Notes under the pieces: generated by a model | Database searches by the model: none | What the model was told of the DNA's origin: nothing | What the model saw: only the letters and a program-made list of their open reading frames with translations | From: JBOGDS01 sp050743075 | GTDB lineage: Bacteria; Actinomycetota; Actinomycetes; Jiangellales; Jiangellaceae | DNA length: 64,000 nucleotides | Direction of reading: 5' to 3' | Assembly (NCBI GenBank): GCA_050743075.1 | Contig: JBOGDS010000001.1 | Coordinates: 31,552-95,551, forward strand | Translations under genes and position numbers: made by a program | Shown: positions 57,249-64,000 of the stretch, piece by piece | Position numbering within the stretch: position 1 is the first letter of the stretch | Layout of the letters: the number at the start of each line of letters is the position of its first letter

Positions 57249-57867
57249 GGCGCCCCAGGGCTCCCAACAGCCAGCGTACGCCGGACTCGAGCCGGGCGTC
57301 CGCACCGGCGGTCCGCAGCCGCACCTCGTGCACGGCGTCGGACAGCGCGCCGTGCGTCTGCTCCACGACGAGCTCGCGCACCTTCGGGTCACCGACGAGG
57401 TCGTCGATGAAGGCCGGCAGGACGGTGTCGCGAGCCCAGGCGATGCCGCCCTCGGTCTGTGTCCGCAGCAATGCGACGGCATCGCCGCGAGCAGCGTGCG
57501 CAACCACGCGCCCGCGTGCCGTGGTTGTCTCGGCGCGGGTCAGGACGGCCGACCCGAGACGCCGTACCGGCTGAGCAGCTCGCCCGATCACCGGCTGCGA
57601 GAGAACCTGCCGGCCCGCGTCGACGACGGCGGAGGCAGGTCGTCGGCCGGCCGCCGTCGTAGCCTGTACGGCTGTGCCGGCCAACCGACGACCGGCTGAC
57701 GCCACCGCATCCCCGAGACCCACGGTGAACGCGGCCACCGCGACGACCGGGGGCGGGGCATGGACGCCCAGGTCAGCACGGAGACGCTCGGCGAGCACGA
57801 TGGCCAGACCCAGGGGGACCCGTGCTGGGTTGGGGGGAAGACCCTGCTCCGGTGCCGGCTGGGCCAT
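57232..57867 (-). CDS. Hypothetical protein
   Basis: 211 residues from ATG 57867. Pro-rich start (MAQPAPEQGLPPNPARVPLG), an Ala-rich helical middle (VAAFTVGLGDAVASAGRRLA, repeated short helices), and a C-terminal part with DLVGDPKVRELVVEQTHGAL and LRTAGADARLESGVRWLLGA. No family recognised. It overlaps the downstream RDD gene and starts 10 bases after the formylglycine-generating enzyme stop, so it belongs to the same minus-strand operon. Confidence 0.65.
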   Translation of the reverse strand: MAQPAPEQGLPPNPARVPLGLAIVLAERLRADLGVHAPPPVVAVAAFTVGLGDAVASAGRRLAGTAVQATTAAGRRPASAVVDAGRQVLSQPVIGRAAQPVRRLGSAVLTRAETTTARGRVVAHAARGDAVALLRTQTEGGIAWARDTVLPAFIDDLVGDPKVRELVVEQTHGALSDAVHEVRLRTAGADARLESGVRWLLGALGRHEPAT

Positions 57868-57876
57868 GCCGCGCCC

Positions 57877-58851
57877 CTACCGCTCCGCCACGACGGGCCT
57901 GGCGACGCAGCGGATGCCGAGGTGGCACGTGGACGTGTCGATCGGCTGTGGCAGGCGCGCTGCAGGCCGGTACCGGCGGCAGTAGTTGGGGGCGCAGAGG
58001 TAGGAGCCACCCTTGATCACCTTGCGGGGGATGGAGGTACCGGGATCGACGCTGCCGGCCCGGTGGCCGCCGGTGGGGTTGGCCCGCGGTCGCCCAGGGC
58101 CGCAGCAGGCAGGACCGGAATGAGCAGGACCGGTGTGAGCGGCCGCCGGATGCCCGGCGAACCAGTCGGCGGTCCACTCCCAGACGTTGCCGATCATGTC
58201 GACCAGACCGTACCCGTTCGGCGGGAACGAGCCCACGGGCGACGTCCACGCGTAACCGTCCGCGGCCACGTTGACGAGCGGGAAGTCGCCCTGCCAGACG
58301 TTGGCCCGGTGCTCCCCGCCTGGAGTCAGCGCCGTGCCCCAGGCGTACTCGGTGTTCGGCCCGCCGCCCCGGGCTGCGAACTCCCATTCGGCCTCGGTGG
58401 GCAGGTCCTTGCCGGCCCACGCAGCGTACGCCGCGACATCCGACCAGGCCACGTGCGTGACCGGGTGCGAACCCAACCCGTCCAGCGCCGAGCCGGGCAC
58501 CAGCGACCACCATTGGTAGGCATCGCGAAGGTCCACCCGATGATCCGGCGGCGTGAACACCGACGAGGCCGGCACGAGCAAGGCCGCGTCGGCTCCCGGG
58601 TAGGCGGCCGGATCCGGTGGCTGCTCGGCCACGGTGACGTGGCCGGTCGCGTCGACGAAGGCGGCGAACTCCTCGTTGGTGACCGGGTGGCTGTCCATCC
58701 AGAACCCGTCCACGGCCACCTGATGCTCGGGCGCCTCCTCCGGGTAGTGCCGGTCCGAGCCCATCGTGAAGGTGCCACCGGGCACCCACACCATGGCCGG
58801 GCCCGGGAGCGTTCCTGCTGGTGCGGTGGTCCAGGGCATGGATCCGATCAT
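57877..58851 (-). CDS. Formylglycine-generating enzyme (SUMF1/FGE)
   Basis: 324 residues. Converts a Cys in C-x-P-x-R motifs of sulfatases to formylglycine using O2 and copper. SUMF1 fold markers: VWVPGGTFTMGSD, VDGFWMDSHPVTNEEFAAFV, HPVTHVAWSDVAAYAAWAGK, LPTEAEWEFAARGG and DMIGNVWEWTADW. The two copper-binding catalytic cysteines are present, Cys286 and Cys291 in GGSYLCAPNYCRRYRPAAR, which separates true FGE from the larger SUMF1-like group. ATG 58851 is the outermost start; ATG 58839 is possible. No sulfatase gene lies in the window, so its client is elsewhere. The upstream 66-residue gene ends 7 bases before it. Confidence 0.93.
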   Translation of the reverse strand: MIGSMPWTTAPAGTLPGPAMVWVPGGTFTMGSDRHYPEEAPEHQVAVDGFWMDSHPVTNEEFAAFVDATGHVTVAEQPPDPAAYPGADAALLVPASSVFTPPDHRVDLRDAYQWWSLVPGSALDGLGSHPVTHVAWSDVAAYAAWAGKDLPTEAEWEFAARGGGPNTEYAWGTALTPGGEHRANVWQGDFPLVNVAADGYAWTSPVGSFPPNGYGLVDMIGNVWEWTADWFAGHPAAAHTGPAHSGPACCGPGRPRANPTGGHRAGSVDPGTSIPRKVIKGGSYLCAPNYCRRYRPAARLPQPIDTSTCHLGIRCVARPVVAER

Positions 58852-58858
58852 GGCATCC

Positions 58859-59059
58859 TCAGTCGGGTAGTTGACGCATCTCCACCACAGTCAGCCCGAG
58901 CTGGTCGAACCGGGCCAGGAGACCGCGCAGGTGCGCCTTGTCGCGGACGGGTCCGAACAGGGCGGTGCCACCAGCGGGGGCGTCGGCCCTCTCGAGCTCG
59001 GGGAAGGCGGCCTGGACGGTGTCCGACACACGCCCCGAGAACAGGAACTCGTAGCGCAC
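58859..59059 (-). CDS. Small conserved-looking protein of unknown function
   Basis: 66 residues from GTG 59059 with a strong AGGAGG nine bases upstream. Sequence RYEFLFSGRVSDTVQAAFPE, FGPVRDKAHLRGLLARFDQL and GLTVVEMRQLPD predicts a compact beta-alpha-beta unit. Similar 60-70 residue proteins occur in actinobacteria, but I cannot name a family. First gene of the minus-strand set with FGE, the 211-residue protein and the RDD protein. Divergent from the LuxR-type regulator. Confidence 0.75.
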   Translation of the reverse strand: MRYEFLFSGRVSDTVQAAFPELERADAPAGGTALFGPVRDKAHLRGLLARFDQLGLTVVEMRQLPD

Positions 59060-59188
59060 CGGACGACACCTCCTGCTTTCACGGAGCCACCCGGTGTCGA
59101 GTGTGAGGCCCGCCGAGCACGGTTCGCCTCACCCGGCCGGGGTGAGGTCACAGGGCGATTCGGCTTTCACCAACCGATCATGGCGCGG

Positions 59189-59194
59189 TAGCGT
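59189..59194 (+). promoter_or_regulatory. Putative -10 box (TAGCGT) of the LuxR/MalT-type gene
   Basis: TAGCGT ends 6 bases before GTG 59201; leaderless arrangement. Confidence 0.45.
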
Positions 59195-59200
59195 GCCAAC

Positions 59201-61864
59201 GTGGTGGCCGCTCCGTTGGGGGCGCGAGCAATGGTCTCCAACCTGAAGGTGCAGGTTCCGCGGCTGGGCGACAGCGCGGTCCTGCGGCCCCGATTGCTCG
59301 AGGCGATGGCCGCCGCCCACGCGAAGGATGCTCAGGTCACTGCCGTGCTGGCGCCGGCCGGCTCGGGCAAGACCGTTCTCCTGGCGCAGCGCGCCGCGCA
59401 GCTGACCGGAGCGGGACAGAAGGTCGCGTGGGTGTCGCTCGACGCCGACGACAACGACCCGTTCATACTGTGGTCGAGCATCCTGATGGCGACGGCTCGC
59501 GCCTGTGGCGACAGCGACGCCGGCGCGGTCGTGGGTGGTCTCAGCCCGCCCGCTCAGGCGCCGAGCTCGGGGTTCCTCGCCGCATTCGCCGCCGCCGCCG
59601 ATGCGTCTCGGAGCACTCTGTGGCTGGTCCTCGACGATCTTCAAGTGATCGATCCCGGGCCCACCCTGGACAGCCTGGCCGCCCTGCTGCGTCACCGTCC
59701 GACACACCTGCGGGTCATGATCGGCGCACGGTTCGACCCACCGCTACCGATCGCCCGGATGGTGCTCGACGGACGCGCGGCGGAGATCCGCTTCGCCGAC
59801 CTGGCGTTCGAACCCTGTGAGGCTGCCGAACTGCTGCGCCGGAACGACGTCCTGCTGGCCGACCAGGATCTCCATCTGCTGGTCTCCCGAACCGAGGGGT
59901 GGGCGGCCGGTCTGCGGTTGGCTGCTCTCTCGCTGGCGCGGACAGACGATCCGGCCGCTCTTGTCGCCGGCTTCGCCGGCGATGCGCGGCCGGTTGCCGA
60001 CTATCTCGTGTCCGAAGTCTTGTCCCGCGTCTCCGAGGACACCGAGGAGTTCCTGCTCACGACGGCCGTGCCCGAGCGGATCAGCGTCGACCTGGCCCGT
60101 GAGCTGTCCGGTCGCGACGACGCCGGCACCGTGCTCGACGGCTTGGAGCACGCCAACGCCATGATCCAACGCCTCGGGCAGGAAGGACACTGGTACCGCT
60201 ACCATTCGTTGCTCCGGGGCTACCTCGTCGCCGAGCTGGAGCGGCGCGACGCCCTGACCCTCGGGGTGTTGCACTCGAGGGCCGCGGGGTGGCACGGACG
60301 ACAAGGCTTGCCCGGTCCCGCCCTGGATCATGCAGCGGCGGCACGGGACTGGGGCCGGCTCGCCCGGCTGGTCGACCGTTTCGGTCTGCGACTGCTGCTG
60401 TCCGGCGACACCGTGAGCCTGCGCCGTGCACTGAGCAGCCTCCCGGTCGAGGTCACGGCCGAACCCGTACTGGGCCTGCTCGCTGCGCTGGTCGCCCTCG
60501 AAGACGGCGACCTGGCCGCGGCCGGTGACCAACTCGACCGCGTCGGACGGGTGCCGGAGGTGCACGCGAGCCATCGCCTGCGGGTGCTGCACGCGACGAC
60601 CCTGCTGTACGAGGCCCGGATGAGCGGGGACCGGGACGCGCCCGTCACCCGGTTCATCACGCTGTCGAGCGAGCACGTCGAGGACGACCCGGACCTGGCA
60701 TTGCTGGCCACGGCGAACCGCGGATTCGCCCGTATCGGGCTCGGCGACTACCGGCAGGCCGAGTCTGATCTGGTGGCATCTCTGCGCATGGCCCGTAGGG
60801 ACGTCCGCGACTTCCTGGCGCTCGACTGCCTGACCCACCTGTCCGGCAACGCGGCAGACCAGGGTGACTTCGTCGGCATGCGCGCCTGGGCGGAGCAAGC
60901 AATGGCCTTTGCGACCGCGCGCGGATGGGGGACGTCGCGACGGCTGGCCGACGCGTACACCGTTGCGGCTTGGGCGGCCTGCCAGATGCTCGAGCCCGAT
61001 GTGGCGGCTCGGTACGCGGCGTTGGCGGAGTCCTTGCTCAGTGGCGACGTGGCGCCTGAGGTCGAGCTCGCCACCACGGCTGTCGGCGCGATCGTGGCGT
61101 TCGACGCCGGCATGAACCGCCGAGCGGAACTGGCAAGGCTGCGCGAGCAATGGCAGCGCGTCGACGGAAAGCGACTGTCGCCGGCACTGGTCGCCTTCAT
61201 CTGCGGTGCGGAGCAGCAGATGGCACTGCAGATAGGCGAGATGACCTGGGCCTCGGACGTCGTCGACCGCGCGGCTCGCTACCTCGGAGAGGCGGGAGAC
61301 CTCCTCGTGTTCCGCGCTGTGATGCACGCCCACGCGGGCCGGGAAACCGCCGCCGGGCGGGCGCTCGCGCCGGTGCTCTCGGGCGCAGTGGGCTGTCACG
61401 GCGTGACGTCCGACATTGTCGGCTGGTTGCTCGCGGCGCATCACGCGGACATGGCCGGGGAGCCGGTGCGTGCCTTCGAAGCGGTGACGCGGGCGCTCGA
61501 CCTGGCGGCTCCCCGGCAGGCGAAGCGCGACCTGGCGCACGCCCCGGCCGGCGTCGTCCGCCTGCTGATACGCAACCGCGGCCGATTCGGTGCGCACGAG
61601 TCCTTCATCGAAGAGGCGCTGGCGTCCGGACAGTCCACGGCCCGCGGCCCAGCGGAACCTGTTCACTCTGGCGACATGCTGACCAGCCGCGAGCTTGACC
61701 TCCTCCGGGACCTGCCGTCGCTGCTGTCCTTGGACGACATCGCCCAGGCACACGTGGTGAGCGTCAACACGGTCAAGACCCATCTCAAGGCGGTCTACCG
61801 CAAGCTGGGTGTCAACAGCCGGAGGGGCGCCGTCGACCGGGCACGTGAGCTGGGGCTGCTCTAG
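59201..61864 (+). CDS. LuxR-family MalT-type (STAND ATPase) transcriptional regulator
   Basis: 887 residues. N-terminal NTPase with Walker A APAGSGKT (51-58), Walker B LWLVLDDLQVI (about 140-150) and the winged-helix-like part WYRYHSLLRGYLVAEL, a middle of about 400 residues of TPR-like helical repeats, and a C-terminal LuxR helix-turn-helix (about 825-887; LTSRELDLLRDLPSLLSLDD, VSVNTVKTHLKAVYRKLGVN). MalT-type proteins bind an inducer in the repeat region, oligomerise with ATP and activate transcription. GTG 59201 is supported by the -10 box 6 bases upstream; ATG 59231 is an alternative. Target and inducer unknown; the DUF6325-SHOCT-AI-2E genes downstream are candidates by position. Confidence 0.92.
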   Translation: MVAAPLGARAMVSNLKVQVPRLGDSAVLRPRLLEAMAAAHAKDAQVTAVLAPAGSGKTVLLAQRAAQLTGAGQKVAWVSLDADDNDPFILWSSILMATARACGDSDAGAVVGGLSPPAQAPSSGFLAAFAAAADASRSTLWLVLDDLQVIDPGPTLDSLAALLRHRPTHLRVMIGARFDPPLPIARMVLDGRAAEIRFADLAFEPCEAAELLRRNDVLLADQDLHLLVSRTEGWAAGLRLAALSLARTDDPAALVAGFAGDARPVADYLVSEVLSRVSEDTEEFLLTTAVPERISVDLARELSGRDDAGTVLDGLEHANAMIQRLGQEGHWYRYHSLLRGYLVAELERRDALTLGVLHSRAAGWHGRQGLPGPALDHAAAARDWGRLARLVDRFGLRLLLSGDTVSLRRALSSLPVEVTAEPVLGLLAALVALEDGDLAAAGDQLDRVGRVPEVHASHRLRVLHATTLLYEARMSGDRDAPVTRFITLSSEHVEDDPDLALLATANRGFARIGLGDYRQAESDLVASLRMARRDVRDFLALDCLTHLSGNAADQGDFVGMRAWAEQAMAFATARGWGTSRRLADAYTVAAWAACQMLEPDVAARYAALAESLLSGDVAPEVELATTAVGAIVAFDAGMNRRAELARLREQWQRVDGKRLSPALVAFICGAEQQMALQIGEMTWASDVVDRAARYLGEAGDLLVFRAVMHAHAGRETAAGRALAPVLSGAVGCHGVTSDIVGWLLAAHHADMAGEPVRAFEAVTRALDLAAPRQAKRDLAHAPAGVVRLLIRNRGRFGAHESFIEEALASGQSTARGPAEPVHSGDMLTSRELDLLRDLPSLLSLDDIAQAHVVSVNTVKTHLKAVYRKLGVNSRRGAVDRARELGLL

Positions 61865-61954
61865 ATGGCTCACCCGCCGCGGGTGAGGCGCGGGCTCGGC
61901 GGCCGAGCCACGGTGAATGACGCGGCGCCGCGTGCGAGAGAGTGGGTGGTCGGA

Positions 61955-62377
61955 ATGACATTGGGTCCGGTCGAGGTGCTGGTCTTGGCGTTTCCCGGCG
62001 AGCGTGTCGGCTCGGGTGTCGTTGACGCCCTGACCGAGGTTGTCGACAGCGGCGACGTGACGATCCTCGACCTGCTGTTCGTCGCCAGGTCGGCCGGCGG
62101 CGAGGTCCGGGTCGTCGAGATCGAGGAGGAGCCCGACGCGTTCGGCTTCGGGACACTCGAGGTGCTTCCGAAGGCGTTGACCAGCGACGACGACGTCGAG
62201 CTGATCGCTGACGCGCTCGAACCGGGCACGTCGGCCGCCGTTCTCGTCTACGAGCACGCGTGGGCCCGCCGGATCACGCAAGCGATCGTCGATGCGGGTG
62301 GCGAGGTCGCTCTGCATGTCCGCATTCCGCGCGAGACGGTGGACGCCGCGCTGGTCGCGGCCGAACTGCCGGCCTGA
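61955..62377 (+). CDS. DUF6325-like protein
   Basis: 140 residues. MTLGPVEVLVLAFPGERVGS, VVDALTEVVDSGDVTILDLL and FVARSAGGEVRVVEIEEEP match my memory of small acidic proteins (DUF6325) that occur next to SHOCT genes in actinobacteria. It ends LVYEHAWARRITQAIVDAGG and ETVDAALVAAELPA. Soluble, no signal peptide. ATG 61955 is chosen because similarity begins there; the frame upstream to 61865 looks random. Probably one operon with the next two genes. Confidence 0.72.
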   Translation: MTLGPVEVLVLAFPGERVGSGVVDALTEVVDSGDVTILDLLFVARSAGGEVRVVEIEEEPDAFGFGTLEVLPKALTSDDDVELIADALEPGTSAAVLVYEHAWARRITQAIVDAGGEVALHVRIPRETVDAALVAAELPA

Positions 62378-62394
62378 CACCGAAAGGGGACACC

Positions 62395-62685
62395 GTGCTC
62401 AGACGTATCGGCCGACCGGGCTTGCTCGGGACCGTCGCGAGGACCGCCGTGATCGCCGGCACCGCCACCATGACGACGAACGCCATCCAACGGGCCGGGA
62501 GCCGGCGGCAGGCCGAGCACGAGGCCTACGACCAACAACAAACGGCCGCTCCGCCGTTCCAGCCCACGGCGGGACCACCCGCCGACGACCTGGTCGACAA
62601 GCTGGCGCAGCTCGCCCAGCTGCGCGACAGCGGCGCGCTGTCCGGTGCCGAGTTCGAGGCCGCCAAAGCCACGCTGCTCGGCTAG
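62395..62685 (+). CDS. SHOCT-domain protein
   Basis: 96 residues from GTG 62395 (AAAGGGG seven bases upstream). A hydrophobic, Arg-flanked N-terminal segment (LLGTVARTAVIAGTATMTTN), a Gln/Pro linker, and a C-terminal SHOCT motif LAQLAQLRDSGALSGAEFEA. 17 bases after the DUF6325-like gene. A helper or oligomerisation protein of unknown role. Confidence 0.87.
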   Translation: MLRRIGRPGLLGTVARTAVIAGTATMTTNAIQRAGSRRQAEHEAYDQQQTAAPPFQPTAGPPADDLVDKLAQLAQLRDSGALSGAEFEAAKATLLG

Positions 62686-62703
62686 TCGTCACGGGCGGCG
62701 CTG

Positions 62704-63792
62704 ATGGGTCAGCCGCTGGCGGGCCGCACCCATCCGCCGCTGCGCGTCTACGCGCAGGCGGCGGCGGTCGTCATCCTGGTCGTCGCGCTCGCTGCGCTGG
62801 CGTGGACCGCCCGCGGCATGCTGCTCATGGTGTTCGGTGGCTTCCTGCTCGCGGCCGGCCTCGACCCGATCGTCGCCGCGCTCGAGCGGCGCGGGCTCCG
62901 GCGGGGCTTCGCCGTGCTCGGCCTGGTCCTGACGATCATCGTGGGCGTCTTCCTGTTCGCCTGGCTCGCGGTCGGCCCGGCTCTTCGGCAGGCGGCCGAG
63001 TTCGTCGGCCAGCTTCCGGAGCTGCTCGATCGGCTGGCGGAGCGGTCCGGTGGCTCGAGTCTGGCGGAGTTCCTTGCCAGCCCGGAGTTCGAGGCCGACG
63101 TACGCGGTGCGATCGACGACATCCTGGCGTTCGCCGAGGTGTCCGTCGGCGCGGTCTTCGGCGCGCTCTCCGCCATCGTGAGCGTGGGTTTCGTTGTCTT
63201 CACCGTCGGGGCAGTCGCGGTCTACCTCATGCTGGGCCTTCCCCGGATGAGGGCCTTCGCGGCTCGAGCGCTGGCCGCGGAGGACCGTGTCCAGGTGATG
63301 GCTGAGGCGTTGCGGCGCATCGGTGGGTACGTGACCGGTCAGCTCGGCGTCTGTGCGTGCGCTGGCATCGCCTCGTCGGTGCTCTTTCTCATCCTCGGCA
63401 TGCCATATGCAGCCCTTCTCGGCCTGATCGTGGCGGTACTCGACGCCGTGCCGCAGGTAGGGGCGACGCTCGGGGCAATCCTCGCCACCGCGGTGGCCCT
63501 CAGCCAGAGTCTGGGCACGGCCATCGTGGTGCTGGTCTTCTTCATCGTGTACCAACAGATCGAGAATCTCGTCATCGCGCCGCGCGTCTTCGCCTCAGCC
63601 GTCTCGTTGAGCCCGGTGACGGTGTTCCTCGCCGTGCTGTTCGGCGGGGCGGTCGGCGGCTTCGTCGGGGCGATCGTCGCGTTGCCGGTTGCGGCGGCGC
63701 TGAAGGTGGTGTTCCGCTATGCCTTCCGCGACCAGCTCGCGGCGATCGAGAGCCGCTCGGCGCCGGAGGAGCTGGCAGACCCACGATCATGA
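62704..63792 (+). CDS. AI-2E family transporter (PerM/YdiK type)
   Basis: 362 residues with about eight membrane helices. Family markers: GFLLAAGLDPIVAALERRGL (the P-x-V-x-x-L-E-R motif), the central soluble loop (about 95-140), and the C-terminal half YVTGQLGVCACAGIASSVLF, YAALLGLIVAVLDAVPQVGA and YQQIENLVIAPRVFASAVSL. The name comes from E. coli TqsA, but most members are transporters of unknown substrate, some of them Na+/H+ antiporters. ATG 62704 is 18 bases after the SHOCT gene. Confidence 0.92.
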   Translation: MGQPLAGRTHPPLRVYAQAAAVVILVVALAALAWTARGMLLMVFGGFLLAAGLDPIVAALERRGLRRGFAVLGLVLTIIVGVFLFAWLAVGPALRQAAEFVGQLPELLDRLAERSGGSSLAEFLASPEFEADVRGAIDDILAFAEVSVGAVFGALSAIVSVGFVVFTVGAVAVYLMLGLPRMRAFAARALAAEDRVQVMAEALRRIGGYVTGQLGVCACAGIASSVLFLILGMPYAALLGLIVAVLDAVPQVGATLGAILATAVALSQSLGTAIVVLVFFIVYQQIENLVIAPRVFASAVSLSPVTVFLAVLFGGAVGGFVGAIVALPVAAALKVVFRYAFRDQLAAIESRSAPEELADPRS

Positions 63793-64000
63793 GACATGTA
63801 CAGCGGTCCGGCCCGCCCTACCTACCTCGGCGCATACGTGCCGCATCGGCAGATGTGCTCACCGTATGCAGACCGGCGGATTCTGGCGGTTGTCGCAACG
63901 CGGACGTCTCGCCAGCGGTTGGTCGACGAGACCGGTTCCAGGGTAGCTATGTGGCCTTGGGGTCGATACTGGGCATCGTGGCGGCTGATGAGGTGCGGCT
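63793..64000. other. Right edge without a supported gene
   Basis: No convincing coding frame. A reading from GTG 63951 (VALGSILGIVAADEVR) stays open to the window edge and could be the start of another gene, but 16 codons are not enough to judge. Confidence 0.4.

Noticed and set aside
59744..62380. 878-codon minus-strand frame opposite the LuxR/MalT gene
   Set aside because: Same shadow effect; the plus-strand frame has clear Walker A and helix-turn-helix motifs.

Overview
This is a 64 kb window from a high-GC actinobacterium, probably a draft assembly because a run of 10 Ns interrupts polA. The evidence for Actinobacteria is the conserved gene order gltB-gltD-pyk-pdtaR-polA-rpsA-coaE-uvrB-uvrA-uvrC-rapZ-yvcK-whiA-gap-pgk-tpiA-secG-rbpA, the presence of WhiA, RbpA, a mycothiol-dependent isomerase and an HspR-type (HAIR) operator, strong G/C at third codon positions, and frequent GTG starts. 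I could not place it below phylum level.

Layout. 1-8 kb: end of a VIT1/CCC1-like transporter, glutamate synthase (gltBD), pyruvate kinase and a tRNA with a CAA anticodon. 8-15 kb: an ANTAR-type response regulator, two branched-chain-amino-acid-binding-type lipoproteins without a permease, a GNAT enzyme and polA. 15-19 kb: a Pro/Thr/Ser-tailed lytic transglycosylase, then a surface-polysaccharide set on the minus strand (UDP-glucuronate decarboxylase-like epimerase, flippase) next to decayed remnants of a membrane protein and a PIN toxin. 19-28 kb: rpsA, a lipoprotein, a membrane-anchored EEP phosphodiesterase, hsp20 with a HAIR operator, coaE and uvrB. 28-36 kb: accessory genes, including terC under a Mn2+-type (yybP-ykoY) riboswitch, an amidase, a metallo-hydrolase/mycothiol isomerase pair, and a two-component system with a frameshifted kinase. 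36-49.5 kb: the uvrA / Rieske / uvrC-rapZ-yvcK-whiA / gap-pgk-tpiA / secG / rbpA core block. 49.6-55.6 kb: a gene graveyard of frameshifted or truncated methyltransferase, ABC ATPase, peptidase, oxidase and epoxide hydrolase pieces surrounding an intact FAD oxidase and an intact vapBC pair. 55.6-64 kb: a frameshifted membrane protein, an RDD protein, a formylglycine-generating enzyme with both active cysteines, a large LuxR/MalT-type regulator and a small stress-type cassette (DUF6325-like, SHOCT, AI-2E family).

Three genome-wide-looking signals stand out. First, long palindromes sit in intergenic spaces in at least four sequence families, three of them in two copies each (A: 6305 and 25508; B: 36252 and 48303; D: 24160 and 53263), plus a single one (C: 28125). 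Second, fourteen genes have a TAnnnT hexamer ending exactly 6-8 bases before the start codon, the arrangement expected for leaderless mRNAs; this fixes several start codons. Third, single-base frameshifts are unusually common, so assembly error and true decay must be separated by read mapping.

Functionally, gltBD/pyk/gap-pgk-tpiA are central metabolism, uvrABC/polA form the excision repair set spread over 28 kb, and rapZ-yvcK-whiA is the usual cell-envelope/development regulatory operon. All family calls come from reading motifs by eye; no database search was run.
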